NCBI GenBank assembly: GCA_051010395.1
Contig: JBPCVQ010000240.1
Location: 1 to 24,140 of the forward strand
Origin: JANQPX01 sp051010395
Lineage (GTDB): Bacteria; Pseudomonadota; Alphaproteobacteria; Geminicoccales; Geminicoccaceae
Reading direction: 5' to 3'
DNA: 24,140 nt
Shown: piece after piece, positions 16,546 to 23,667 of the stretch
Numbering within the stretch: the stretch's first letter is position 1
How the letters are laid out: each line of letters begins with the position of its first letter
Translations under genes and position numbers: made by a program
Notes under the pieces: generated by a model
Database searches by the model: none
Seen by the model: only the letters and a program-made list of their open reading frames with translations
What the model was told of the DNA's origin: nothing

Positions 16546-17871
16546 TTACGTTATCGTTTCGATCCGGGCACCAAGGCCGTTCATCAGCTCGGCGAAGCCG
16601 GGAAAGCTGGTGTCGATGGTTTCGGCGCCAGTCACCTCGATCGGCTTTTGCGCGATGGAGCCCAAGATCAGGAAGCTCATCGCAATTCGATGGTCATGCT
16701 GGGCATCGATCGTACAGCCGCCGGGCGGTGGCCCGTCACATCCCTCGATGACCAGGCTGTCCTCGCCGCGCTCGACGCGCACGCCGGCGGCTTCGAGGCC
16801 GTCCGCGATAGCGGTGAAGCGGTCGCTTTCCTTCACCTTGAGCTCGCCAAGGCCATTCAAGCGGGTTTTGCCCCGGCCGCAGGCTGCGGCGATGGCGAGG
16901 ATCGGGTATTCATCGATCATCGACGGCGCCCGCTCCGGCGGCACGTCGATCGCGTTCAGTGTGCGATGTGCGGCTTTCAGCCAGGAGACCGGTTCGCCCG
17001 AGATCATTTCGCCATTGCCGCGTTCGAGCGAGGCGCCCATTTCGTCGAGGCAAGGCAGCAGCCCGGTGCGCAGGGCGTTTACGCCGACATTGTCGATCTT
17101 GACGTCGGAACCCGGACAGAGCGCTGTGGCCACGAGCAGGAATGCCGCCGAGGACGGATCGCCCGGCACCGAAAGATCCCGCGCCGAAAGCTCGGGCTGG
17201 CCGGTTACGGTGACCGAAAGGCGCCCATCGACAAGCGGCTCGGTTTCGACCTCGGCGCCGAGATGGAGAAGCATGCGCTCTGTGTGATCCCGCGATGGCG
17301 CAGGCTCGATCACCGTGGTTTTTCCGGGTGCGTGCAGGCCTGCCAGCAGGAGGGCCGATTTGACCTGTGCGGAGGCGGTCGGCTGCTCATATCGGATCGG
17401 TGTGAGGTCGACACGGCCGGTCAGCGCCAGCGGCAATCGGTCGCCACTCTTGGCGAGAACGGAGGCGCCCATCTCGGAAAGTGGTCTGGTTACCCGCCCC
17501 ATGGGCCGGCGGCGCAGCGAGGCATCGCCCGTCATGAATGTCGTGAATGGCTGGCCGGCCAGAAGGCCTAGGAGAAGACGAGCGCCGGTGCCGGCATTGC
17601 CGAGGTCAAGTACACGGTCCGGTTCTGAAAACCCTCCGATGCCGACACCATGGACATGCCAATTGCCTGCATCGTCTTTCTGAATGTCGACACCGAGATT
17701 GCCAAGCGCCATCCGTGTAGCTATGACGTCGCCGCTTTCCAAAAGGCCGGTGATGGTGGTCTCACCAACGGTCATGGCGGCAAGCATCAGGGATCGGTGC
17801 GACAGGGACTTGTCACCCGGCACCTGCACCTCGCCTTTTAAAGCGCTCGCGGCGCTAGCCCTCAATCGCAC
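16546..17871 (-). CDS. aroA: 3-phosphoshikimate 1-carboxyvinyltransferase (EPSP synthase)
   Basis: 441-residue EPSP synthase, the sixth step of the shikimate pathway. The PEP/shikimate-binding PGDKSLSHR is at 18-26 and GNAGTG at 91-96. RRPMGRV, SAQVKSALLLAG, RDHTERM and APSMIDEYP follow, with DHRIAMSF near the end. The SAQVK, RDHTE and RPMGR patterns resemble class II (CP4-like) enzymes. At the position where the CP4 enzyme has Ala100, this protein has Gly94, as in glyphosate-sensitive enzymes. Translation starts at GTG; GAGGGAAG lies about 10 nt upstream. It heads the aroA-cmk-rpsA run and diverges from the FYDLN-acid gene. Confidence 0.96.
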   Translation of the reverse strand: MRLRASAASALKGEVQVPGDKSLSHRSLMLAAMTVGETTITGLLESGDVIATRMALGNLGVDIQKDDAGNWHVHGVGIGGFSEPDRVLDLGNAGTGARLLLGLLAGQPFTTFMTGDASLRRRPMGRVTRPLSEMGASVLAKSGDRLPLALTGRVDLTPIRYEQPTASAQVKSALLLAGLHAPGKTTVIEPAPSRDHTERMLLHLGAEVETEPLVDGRLSVTVTGQPELSARDLSVPGDPSSAAFLLVATALCPGSDVKIDNVGVNALRTGLLPCLDEMGASLERGNGEMISGEPVSWLKAAHRTLNAIDVPPERAPSMIDEYPILAIAAACGRGKTRLNGLGELKVKESDRFTAIADGLEAAGVRVERGEDSLVIEGCDGPPPGGCTIDAQHDHRIAMSFLILGSIAQKPIEVTGAETIDTSFPGFAELMNGLGARIETIT

Positions 17872-17957
17872 GCTTGAAGCTTCCCTCTCGTTTGCGTGGC
17901 TTTGCGGTCGACGTCAGGAAAATTCGTCGGCTGTCTCACTAATCGACGAATTTGCTT

Positions 17958-17986
17958 TTGACAGTTCCCGCGGTTCATGGCAATCG
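17958..17986 (+). promoter_or_regulatory. Candidate promoter for the FYDLN-acid gene
   Basis: A perfect -35 hexamer TTGACA lies at 17958-17963 in the 161-nt gap between aroA and the divergent gene. The -10 at 17-nt spacing (CAATCG) is poor. A CTATAG at 18012-18017 lies too close to the ribosome site to serve. Only the -35 is convincing. Confidence 0.3.
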
Positions 17987-18032
17987 CTTCTCCCTTGAAA
18001 GTCGATCATCCCTATAGAGTTAGGAGTGCCGC

Positions 18033-18449
18033 GTGGCGAAGCCCGAGTGGGGAACCAAAAGGGTCTGTTTGAGTTGCAGTGCTCGTTTCTACGACATGAT
18101 GCACGATCCGATCACCTGTCCAACCTGCGAAACCGTCTTCGATCCGACCGCTAATCTGAAGACGCGCCGGACCCGGACGTCGGCTAAATCAGCTGTTGAG
18201 GAAAAGAAAGAGTCGAAGAAAGCCGCCAAAGTCGAGGACGAAGAAGAAACAGACGTCGAGGAAGATGAAGAGGCGGCTGTCGATGACGGTGACGGCGATA
18301 AAGCATCCGATGATGACGTCGTGCCCGGCGATGACGACGATGACGACGAAGAAAACCAGAGCGCCATCGAGGATGTGTCTGAACTCGGGGACGATGATGT
18401 CAGTGATGTGATCGACACGGATGTCGAGGATGACGACAGAACGAGCTGA
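18033..18449 (+). CDS. FYDLN-acid domain protein (TIGR02300 family)
   Basis: 138-residue protein of a small alphaproteobacterial family of unknown function. The N-terminus holds a zinc ribbon with Cys12, Cys15, Cys29 and Cys32 around RFYDMMHDPITCPTC, the family's FYDLN signature in slightly altered form. A short basic linker rich in Lys and Arg follows. After about residue 65 the protein is almost entirely Asp, Glu, Ser and Val, with a run of six Asp near residue 103. The start is GTG with AGGAG 6 nt upstream (18022-18026). It is divergent from aroA and followed by tRNA-Ala, as I recall for relatives. The tail might bind basic partners, but this is inference. Confidence 0.88.
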   Translation: MAKPEWGTKRVCLSCSARFYDMMHDPITCPTCETVFDPTANLKTRRTRTSAKSAVEEKKESKKAAKVEDEEETDVEEDEEAAVDDGDGDKASDDDVVPGDDDDDDEENQSAIEDVSELGDDDVSDVIDTDVEDDDRTS

Positions 18450-18451
18450 AA

Positions 18452-18482
18452 ACGGTGATTTTGGCCTTGCCAAGACCACCGT
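18452..18482 (+). terminator. Hairpin after the FYDLN-acid gene
   Basis: Three nt past the stop, ACGGTG (18452-18457) pairs with CACCGT (18477-18482), continuing inward to TTGGC (18461-18465) with GCCAA (18469-18473). That makes a stem of about 14 positions with one A-C mismatch and a 3-nt loop. Only a mixed CTTGTCCT follows, so it is a likely but not classical terminator. Confidence 0.5.
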
Positions 18483-18508
18483 CTTGTCCTAACTCATCGT
18501 GCCTGGAT

Positions 18509-18526
18509 GCAGCCGGCAACGGCTGC
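18509..18526 (+). other. GNRA-loop hairpin upstream of tRNA-Ala
   Basis: GCAGCCG (18509-18515) and CGGCTGC (18520-18526) form a perfect 7-bp stem closed by the tetraloop GCAA (18516-18519). GCCGTCTTT follows, 11 nt before the tRNA. It may be a second terminator for the preceding gene or a processing signal in the tRNA leader. Confidence 0.35.
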
Positions 18527-18537
18527 GCCGTCTTTAG

Positions 18538-18613
<76 letters not shown>

Positions 18614-18987
18614 CTCCTTATTCAATGCCGTCTAAGTTATTTATAATCGATCGGCTGAAGTCATTCTGACGGGTGCCGATCCAGGCTAGCCTGATTGCGT
18701 CCACGCGTCTTGTGTACGATGGATCGTACGCTCGATTCTGTCCCGATTTGCTCGTATGCGTGGATGCCTTCGTACAAATTGCCCGGACTGATCGAAAGAA
18801 AGCTCGACATGCCGGTCGGTCACGATCCCTTCTCGGTCCGGAACGGATCGAGGGGGCGCGCGCCGGGCAAGTTCTGCGCCGAGCGCCAAAAATCGTGGAA
18901 GAACCTCAACCAGTCGTGCGTGGACCGAAATATGCAGTCCGTGTTGGCGATCTGGGAGGGTGGGGGAAGATGTAAGCTCGGCGCGCG
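18614..18987. other. 374-nt stretch with no supported gene
   Basis: Between tRNA-Ala and the end of the minus-strand membrane protein gene. Open frames exist on both strands (for example 18673-18975 plus and a minus frame running to 19357). None shows a recognisable domain, a good start or consistent codon use. It may be decayed sequence. No integrase remnant or tRNA-derived repeat is visible. Confidence 0.5.
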
Positions 18988-19494
18988 TCAGATCAGCAGC
19001 CGCACCAAAATTACAAATAACGTCGGCACACCGACAGCGAATGCTGCGAACAGCAAGATTGCCGGGGCTTGGTCCCCAGCACTGCTCATCACCATCCACG
19101 CCAAAATGACCATGGCGCCCATCAAGAGAAGCCCATAGCGTGCGATGGCGCCGCCGATCATCAGGGTGCTGATGATGGCTATCATCGTGACGATCAAGGT
19201 GATGACGCCCAGACTGAGATGGCGGATGCCCGTGGTCAGATCGGGGGCTTGGTCCAAGGTGCCAAAAGCGGCGTTGGTGCCCATGAACACGGCGAGCGTC
19301 ATCAGCCCGAGCATGAAAAACTCGGTTAAGGCGGCGCCGATGGTGTTCACCACACAAGGAAAATGATCAGACCTCGTTATCGGCTGCACCGGACGAAGCG
19401 CATCGCGTTGCGCTCTGACCCGCCGGACGGTCGCCGGCAGTCGCCCGAAAAACACCACGAGCGCCAGGAAGACGGTTAGCCAAAAATAAAACAC
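18988..19494 (-). CDS. Hypothetical polytopic membrane protein
   Basis: 168 residues, not matched to any family I know. Hydrophobic segments are seen at about 2-18, 50-73, 90-112, 117-136 and 143-167, so four or five membrane helices. A basic loop after the first (RRVRAQRDALR) points to a cytoplasmic side there. The frame is clearly protein-like from its hydrophobic periodicity. The GTG at 19494 has no good ribosome site. A separate upstream frame (from 19606) reads into the same spot one base out of phase, so the true N-terminus may be longer and interrupted. It is divergent from the exported protein at 19863 across an AT-rich gap. Confidence 0.5.
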   Translation of the reverse strand: MFYFWLTVFLALVVFFGRLPATVRRVRAQRDALRPVQPITRSDHFPCVVNTIGAALTEFFMLGLMTLAVFMGTNAAFGTLDQAPDLTTGIRHLSLGVITLIVTMIAIISTLMIGGAIARYGLLLMGAMVILAWMVMSSAGDQAPAILLFAAFAVGVPTLFVILVRLLI

Positions 19495-19600
19495 AAAATT
19501 TTTGTATTTTCCGCTTCATTGACGCCAAGTCACACTCAATTGCTTGCAAAAGACCAGCGCGGTTATCTATCTGATCTTCAAGATCTTGGCGAGTAAAATT

Positions 19601-19740
19601 TTTCAAGCTTATAGTTATGGGAAAATAAATTTGATGTTTATCTCCAATTAGTTTCGATTTTTACTATTTTCTCAACTTAAAATTAATTAACTCCATATTT
19701 AAAGCAACTAAAATGCGAATAATTTCGGTAAAACCTTGAT
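19601..19740. other. AT-rich island (24% GC) in a divergent intergenic region
   Basis: I counted 34 G or C in 140 nt, against GC-rich surroundings. It holds TTAATTAA and several A or T runs, between the minus-strand membrane gene and the plus-strand exported protein gene. It could be a divergent promoter zone bound by a xenogeneic silencer, or foreign sequence. Many weak -10-like hexamers occur, so no single promoter can be picked. Confidence 0.6.
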
Positions 19741-19862
19741 CTGCGGTATGAATGCAGGCTCCGACAGGTCGAATTCGACCTTGGGCAAAGCCATATCGAA
19801 GTGAGCGGCTAGGGGATCGATAGTGGCCTCTAGCAAGCAATTCGGCGCGTTGGAGGCGGCAA

Positions 19863-20315
19863 ATGATGGCGAGGTTGCTGATCATGATAGCGGGCGCCAG
19901 CCTGGGCCTCGGTGTCCTGACGGCATCGGTTTCGGCGATCGAGGACAGGTTTATCTATGTCGATCGCATGCCTGATGTCAGAGGCGAGCATAAGCGCACG
20001 CTTGCGCTCGACAATGAGGACAATGGACAGAAAATCGTACAAGAGCTCTTTGCCGAAGATTTCAAGCACGCCGTCATCGAAACTTTTGTGCTTTCCATCA
20101 CCTGTGCACCGGACGCTGGTCCCCGGACTTACATCATTGCGATCAAATATCCGCCAAAGAAACCCGCCAGTTTCGCCGTCGCCACACTTCACGACATCTA
20201 CAAAGAGGTCTATGTCGAGGACCGAAACGGCAGAATACGGCTTTATGAGGATGTTCATGGCCGGTCGATGCTGGATCTCTCCGAGCGTTTCCTTCCTGCC
20301 TGCCTCCCCGTCTAG
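19863..20315 (+). CDS. Hypothetical small exported protein
   Basis: 150 residues, no family recognised. The N-terminus MMARLLIMIAGASLGLGVL with ASVSA-IED is a good signal peptide, cleaved near residue 25. The mature part is mixed and polar, with one Cys (ITCAPDAG), a YIIAIKYPP strand-like segment and a second Cys close to the C-terminus. GGAGG (19852-19856) lies 6 nt before the first ATG, which settles the start. It is followed 95 nt later by another exported protein on the same strand. The function is unknown; the periplasm is the likely location. Confidence 0.7.
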   Translation: MMARLLIMIAGASLGLGVLTASVSAIEDRFIYVDRMPDVRGEHKRTLALDNEDNGQKIVQELFAEDFKHAVIETFVLSITCAPDAGPRTYIIAIKYPPKKPASFAVATLHDIYKEVYVEDRNGRIRLYEDVHGRSMLDLSERFLPACLPV

Positions 20316-20410
20316 CGGCGACGCGCCGCGGCGTTGACCTTGATCACATCGTGTTGAGCCACAGCCGACGCGGCTGGGCGGGGGTATCACGTGCGCGCTA
20401 TAGCTGGTGC

Positions 20411-22006
20411 ATGATTGCGCGTACTCTCGCCCTTCTGCTGTCGATCGCCTCGCCACTCGCGGCCGAGACGGCCGTTGAGAGCCATGAAATCGGCCCTTGG
20501 CCGGTGGTCTCCAGGCTGATCGGCTATGGCGATCGCATTTGGTTCGCCAACAGTGTGAAGGGCGCGAACCACAATTCCGCGGACCTCCACAGCATCCCAG
20601 CTCGAGGCGGGCTTTCCAGGTATGAAGGGCATCTGTTCAGCCAGGATGCGGGTGATCCGGTGGTGCATCGAGGGCTTCTCTACTGGCCGCTCGAGGACGC
20701 GCGCACCGAGCCCGGCATCGGCGCCTTCGACGTCACCGACGGCGAGCGCTGGGAGCACGGCCTGATCCCGACCGAACAAGCCTTCCATAACCATGCGATG
20801 GTCGCCAGCGGCGACAGGCTTTACGCTGCGCCGTCAGCCTGGAAGGGCTCGGTTGCGCTTTCGGAGGACGGTGGCTCGGCCTGGAGGACGGTCTATCTGC
20901 ACCCGACGCCCGCCCGCCGTGTCAGCCGTATCACCACCCTGGTCGCTGTGAGCGACGGCATTTACGGGACCTTGAATGCTCCCGAAGGTCAGTGGCTGAT
21001 CAGGGTGGACGATGGTTCCGGCAGCCCGGTGCCGGGCTGGCCGAACGGGCGCAGCCACGGGCTGACCGTTCACAAGGAAAAGGTGTACGGGATCGCAAGT
21101 AACCCAGATGCCGGCGGCATCTGGAGGTCTGACGGTGAGAGTGCGAAGAGGGTTTGGGCTGCGTCCGACGACTGGATACTGCGGGCGTTGGCGAGTGATG
21201 GTGAGCGGCTTTGGATGGCTGGCGATGGGGCAAACGGGGCATCGCTCTGGAGCAGCCGGAACGGGCGTGAATGGTCCGAGGTAGTCAAGCTGGAAGGTGG
21301 CAGTCCGCGTGATCTCGTCGCTTATCAGGGCGTGATCGCGGTCGGCGGGCGCGGCGTGAATGACCGGGGAATTCTCTGGGTTCTGCGATCGTCATCAAAT
21401 GTAGAGCCTGCGGCGACCACGCCGCCCCCGCCGAACGCGTTGTCCTGGCCTTCATTCACGCAGAAGGCTGCTGACGGCTTTGATTGGGCAGGTGCGGCCG
21501 CGCACCTGGATGGATTGCTGGCTGATTCCAGAAGCTATGAGCGTTATGGACAGCAACTGAAGCGTACGATCTACGACCTCCCGCGCCGGGAGGTTCCGCC
21601 GGATTTCTACCCGGACCGGCTAAAGACGATCATGCCCGTCGACCCCTTGGCCATGTTCGGCGACATCATGCTCGACGAGATGGCCGTGATCGGCCGATGG
21701 CGTCTCTACTGGGGCATGGGCCTTTCTCGTACGGGCAAGGTCGACCCGGCCGACATCCTCCGCCCCTGGGACTACACCCCCAACGGCCCCTTCAAGTTTT
21801 TTTCTACGCCCGAAATCGCTATTTGGGCCGCCAGCAGGCTCGGCCTGAGCGATGATTTGGTGCTCGAAGCCCTCGTTCAGCGCCTCGAAGACGAAGCCAC
21901 GCCACTCTGGCTGAAAGGCGACGCCGTCGGCGCCCTTCACACCCTCACCGGCCAGCGCCTCGGCTACGACGCCACGGCGTGGCGGGGCTGGTTGGAGCGG
22001 GACTGA
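20411..22006 (+). CDS. Exported Asp-box beta-propeller protein with helical C-terminal domain
   Basis: 531 residues from the chosen ATG, which starts the signal peptide MIARTLALLLSIASPLAAET; the frame itself opens 60 nt earlier. Residues 30-325 contain seven similar strand motifs near 40, 86, 132, 179, 220, 262 and 304, about 41-47 apart (GYGDRIWFA, HRGLLYW, SGDRLYAA, SDGIYGT, HKEKVYGI, DGERLWMAG, YQGVIAVGG). This is the pattern of a seven-bladed propeller. SEDGGSAW (151-158) is a full Asp-box, and SSRNGREW is a degenerate one. After a Pro-rich linker (335-341) comes a mostly helical part ending in GALHTLTGQRLGYDATAWRGW, like the tail of HEAT-type proteins. No sialidase catalytic set was recognised. 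The substrate or partner is unknown. Confidence 0.75.
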   Translation: MIARTLALLLSIASPLAAETAVESHEIGPWPVVSRLIGYGDRIWFANSVKGANHNSADLHSIPARGGLSRYEGHLFSQDAGDPVVHRGLLYWPLEDARTEPGIGAFDVTDGERWEHGLIPTEQAFHNHAMVASGDRLYAAPSAWKGSVALSEDGGSAWRTVYLHPTPARRVSRITTLVAVSDGIYGTLNAPEGQWLIRVDDGSGSPVPGWPNGRSHGLTVHKEKVYGIASNPDAGGIWRSDGESAKRVWAASDDWILRALASDGERLWMAGDGANGASLWSSRNGREWSEVVKLEGGSPRDLVAYQGVIAVGGRGVNDRGILWVLRSSSNVEPAATTPPPPNALSWPSFTQKAADGFDWAGAAAHLDGLLADSRSYERYGQQLKRTIYDLPRREVPPDFYPDRLKTIMPVDPLAMFGDIMLDEMAVIGRWRLYWGMGLSRTGKVDPADILRPWDYTPNGPFKFFSTPEIAIWAASRLGLSDDLVLEALVQRLEDEATPLWLKGDAVGALHTLTGQRLGYDATAWRGWLERD

Positions 22007-22139
22007 CCCGCCTCATCAACCGGCCGCTTGAACCTTCCTTATCTGGTCGCCTCTCCTCTGGATTATTGCTGCGGCTCAGATATTCGGACCCGTCCGGTTC
22101 CGTCTCAAAAATATCTGCAACACCGCCCTCTACAAGATC

Positions 22140-22535
22140 ATGCGCTGGTACTCAGTAGCCACGTTGCTCCTCTTCGCCTGGAAGCTCGCCATCTGGCTCG
22201 GCCCGCAGACCGTCGCCTTGAACACCAGCCTGCGACCGTTGCTCGAACCCTTCATCGAGCCGGTAAGGCTTCCGCTTTGGCAGATCGGCTCGGCGACCAG
22301 TGCGCTGCTCGCGATCGGCCTTTACCTTCTTGCGGACTGGCATCTGCAGCAGATAGAGGCCGACCGGCCGGATCGCAGTTCGGAGCAGACGATTAAGTGG
22401 CAGATCGGGGCGATCACTGTCGTCCGCAACACGCTGGCGTTCTACACTATTGCCTGTACGCTCTATATTGCCTGGAAGATTTCGGCGGGGATCGAATGGC
22501 CTGTGCTCGAATTCGTCCTGTTCCCCTGGTCCTGA
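22140..22535 (+). CDS. Hypothetical small membrane protein (N-terminus uncertain)
   Basis: 131 residues with three hydrophobic segments, about 5-20, 48-65 and 95-113; no family recognised. The frame stays open upstream to 22032 and would add FLIWSPLLWIIAAAQIFG and more, another membrane-helix-like segment. No ATG, GTG or TTG lies in that extension, only ATT and ATC codons. Either the start is the ATG at 22140, which has a weak ribosome site, or the gene uses a rare start or has a frameshift near 22050. It follows the propeller gene by about 130 nt on the same strand. The function is unknown. Confidence 0.5.
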   Translation: MRWYSVATLLLFAWKLAIWLGPQTVALNTSLRPLLEPFIEPVRLPLWQIGSATSALLAIGLYLLADWHLQQIEADRPDRSSEQTIKWQIGAITVVRNTLAFYTIACTLYIAWKISAGIEWPVLEFVLFPWS

Positions 22536-22680
22536 CACCGCCCCCCTTTCTTCCTGACCACCCTCTTCTTCGCGGGCAAGGAGTATGTTCGATAGCATCA
22601 ATACCCACATTTTCACCGAGAAGAGCCCGCATACCCTCGAAAATCCTGGCGCATTCTTCGAAGGCGGCGGAAACCAGATG

Positions 22681-22697
22681 GCGTGGTCACACCACGC
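22681..22697. repeat. Short perfect palindrome next to repeat copy 1
   Basis: GCGTGGT (22681-22687) and ACCACGC (22691-22697) pair perfectly around a 3-nt loop. It overlaps the left arm of the longer repeat and could compete with its pairing. Confidence 0.6.
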
Positions 22698-22763
22698 GAT
22701 CCTGGGAATCCGCGCGCCCGAAGAGAGAAGCGGCTGGCTCGGACTCCCAGGATCGCATGGACC
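22685..22763 (-). repeat. Intergenic palindromic repeat, copy 1
   Basis: About 79 bp. Arms at 22692-22712 and 22740-22760 are inverted repeats matching at 19 of 21 positions around a 27-nt centre. Both mismatches would be G-U wobbles in RNA from the minus strand. Its right arm shares an identical 19-nt core (22745-22763, TCCCAGGATCGCATGGACC) with copy 2 at 23839-23857. Read as its reverse complement, it aligns with the second copy end to end, centre included. It lies in the gap before the SUMF1-type gene. Confidence 0.8.
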
Positions 22764-22809
22764 GGCGAGACAGGAACGGCTTAGCGGAATTGGGTCAAGG
22801 AAAGGTTAA

Positions 22810-23667
22810 GTGTTGGTGGAAGATTGTCTCCGTGGGGTGAGGTCGAAAGTTAGCGGTGTTTGTTGTGTGTTGGCCGGCCTCGTTCTGGCTGGAGGCATCG
22901 ACGCGGCATGGGCTGGACCTGATGACAGGCCGGGCGACTTCATCGCTGTCGAGGGTGGTTTATTGATTATGGGCGACCCTGAAGGTGATCCGAACGAAGT
23001 GGAGCGGCGGGTCGAGATCCAGCCCTTTCGCCTGATGCGCCATGAGGTGACCAACCGGGCGTTCGCTGCCTTCGTTGAGGAAACCGGCCATGTCACCGAC
23101 GCCGAACGTCGGGGGACGGGTTATGTTTGGACCGATCGCTGGCGGTTGGTCGAGGGGGCGGGGTGGCGGCATCCCTTTGGGCCTGATACCGATATTCTTG
23201 ATAAGGAAGACCACCCCGTGGCCCAGGTATCGGCGAACGATGCGGCGGCGTTTTGTGCCCACTATGGCTGGCGTTTGCCAAGCGAGGAGGAATGGGAGTT
23301 TGCTGCGCGCGGCGAAGGCCGCCGCCGCTACCCTTGGGGTAACCAGGCGCCGGCGCAATCAAAGGGCCAGCCGTCGCTGGCGAATTTTGGGACGGTTCCC
23401 TGCTGCGCTGCCGACCCGGCAGATGGTTATCTCAGGACGAGCCCGGTGGGCGCCTATCCTTTGGGCGCCGGCCCTTACGGCCATCTGGATCTCGCTGGCA
23501 ATCTCTGGGAATGGACCTCCAGCCGCTTTCCAGGCCAACCGGAGCATGTCGTCATTCGAGGCGGTGGTTGGGGCAACAATCCCTATTGCCTCCGCGTCTC
23601 ATACCGTCACGGCAATCCCGACCATTTCGGCCTTGATATGGTCGGGTTCCGCTGTGGCAGTGGGTAG
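22810..23667 (+). CDS. Exported SUMF1/formylglycine-generating-enzyme-fold protein
   Basis: 285 residues: a signal peptide ending near DAAWA-GPDD, then one FGE-sulfatase/SUMF1 domain. Family motifs in order are LIMGDPEGDPNE, FRLMRHEVTNRAFAAFV, HPVAQVSANDAAAFC, WRLPSEEEWEFAARG, RYPWGN, LDLAGNLWEW and VIRGGGWGNNPYCLRVSYR, ending GFRCGSG. True FGE has two copper-binding cysteines in the last region. Here Cys260 can match the second, but the first is occupied by a non-Cys residue (GWGNN). Sulfatase activation is therefore doubtful, and a binding or structural role is more likely. The start is GTG, with AAGGAAAGG just upstream (22797-22805). It lies between two repeat copies. The family is firm; the role is unknown. 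Confidence 0.85.
   Translation: MLVEDCLRGVRSKVSGVCCVLAGLVLAGGIDAAWAGPDDRPGDFIAVEGGLLIMGDPEGDPNEVERRVEIQPFRLMRHEVTNRAFAAFVEETGHVTDAERRGTGYVWTDRWRLVEGAGWRHPFGPDTDILDKEDHPVAQVSANDAAAFCAHYGWRLPSEEEWEFAARGEGRRRYPWGNQAPAQSKGQPSLANFGTVPCCAADPADGYLRTSPVGAYPLGAGPYGHLDLAGNLWEWTSSRFPGQPEHVVIRGGGWGNNPYCLRVSYRHGNPDHFGLDMVGFRCGSG

Noticed and set aside
16447..17571. 374-codon plus-strand open frame opposite aroA and cmk
   Set aside because: It is antisense to conserved motifs of both enzymes, with shadow-type composition.
18189..18479. Minus-strand hydrophobic frame opposite the FYDLN-acid gene
   Set aside because: The Phe/Leu/Val/Ile richness is simply the antisense of Asp, Glu and Lys codons, and no start signal is seen.
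19500..19505. Programmed ribosomal frameshift at the A/T runs
   Set aside because: The sequence does not fit an X-XXY-YYZ slippery heptamer, and the needed shift is +1, so an indel is simpler.
19664..19885. 73-codon minus-strand frame reading into the AT-rich island
   Set aside because: It overlaps the start and ribosome site of the exported protein gene and has no domain or ribosome site.
22585..22809. 74-codon plus-strand frame before the SUMF1-type gene
   Set aside because: Much of it is the palindromic repeat in translation, so coding is unlikely.
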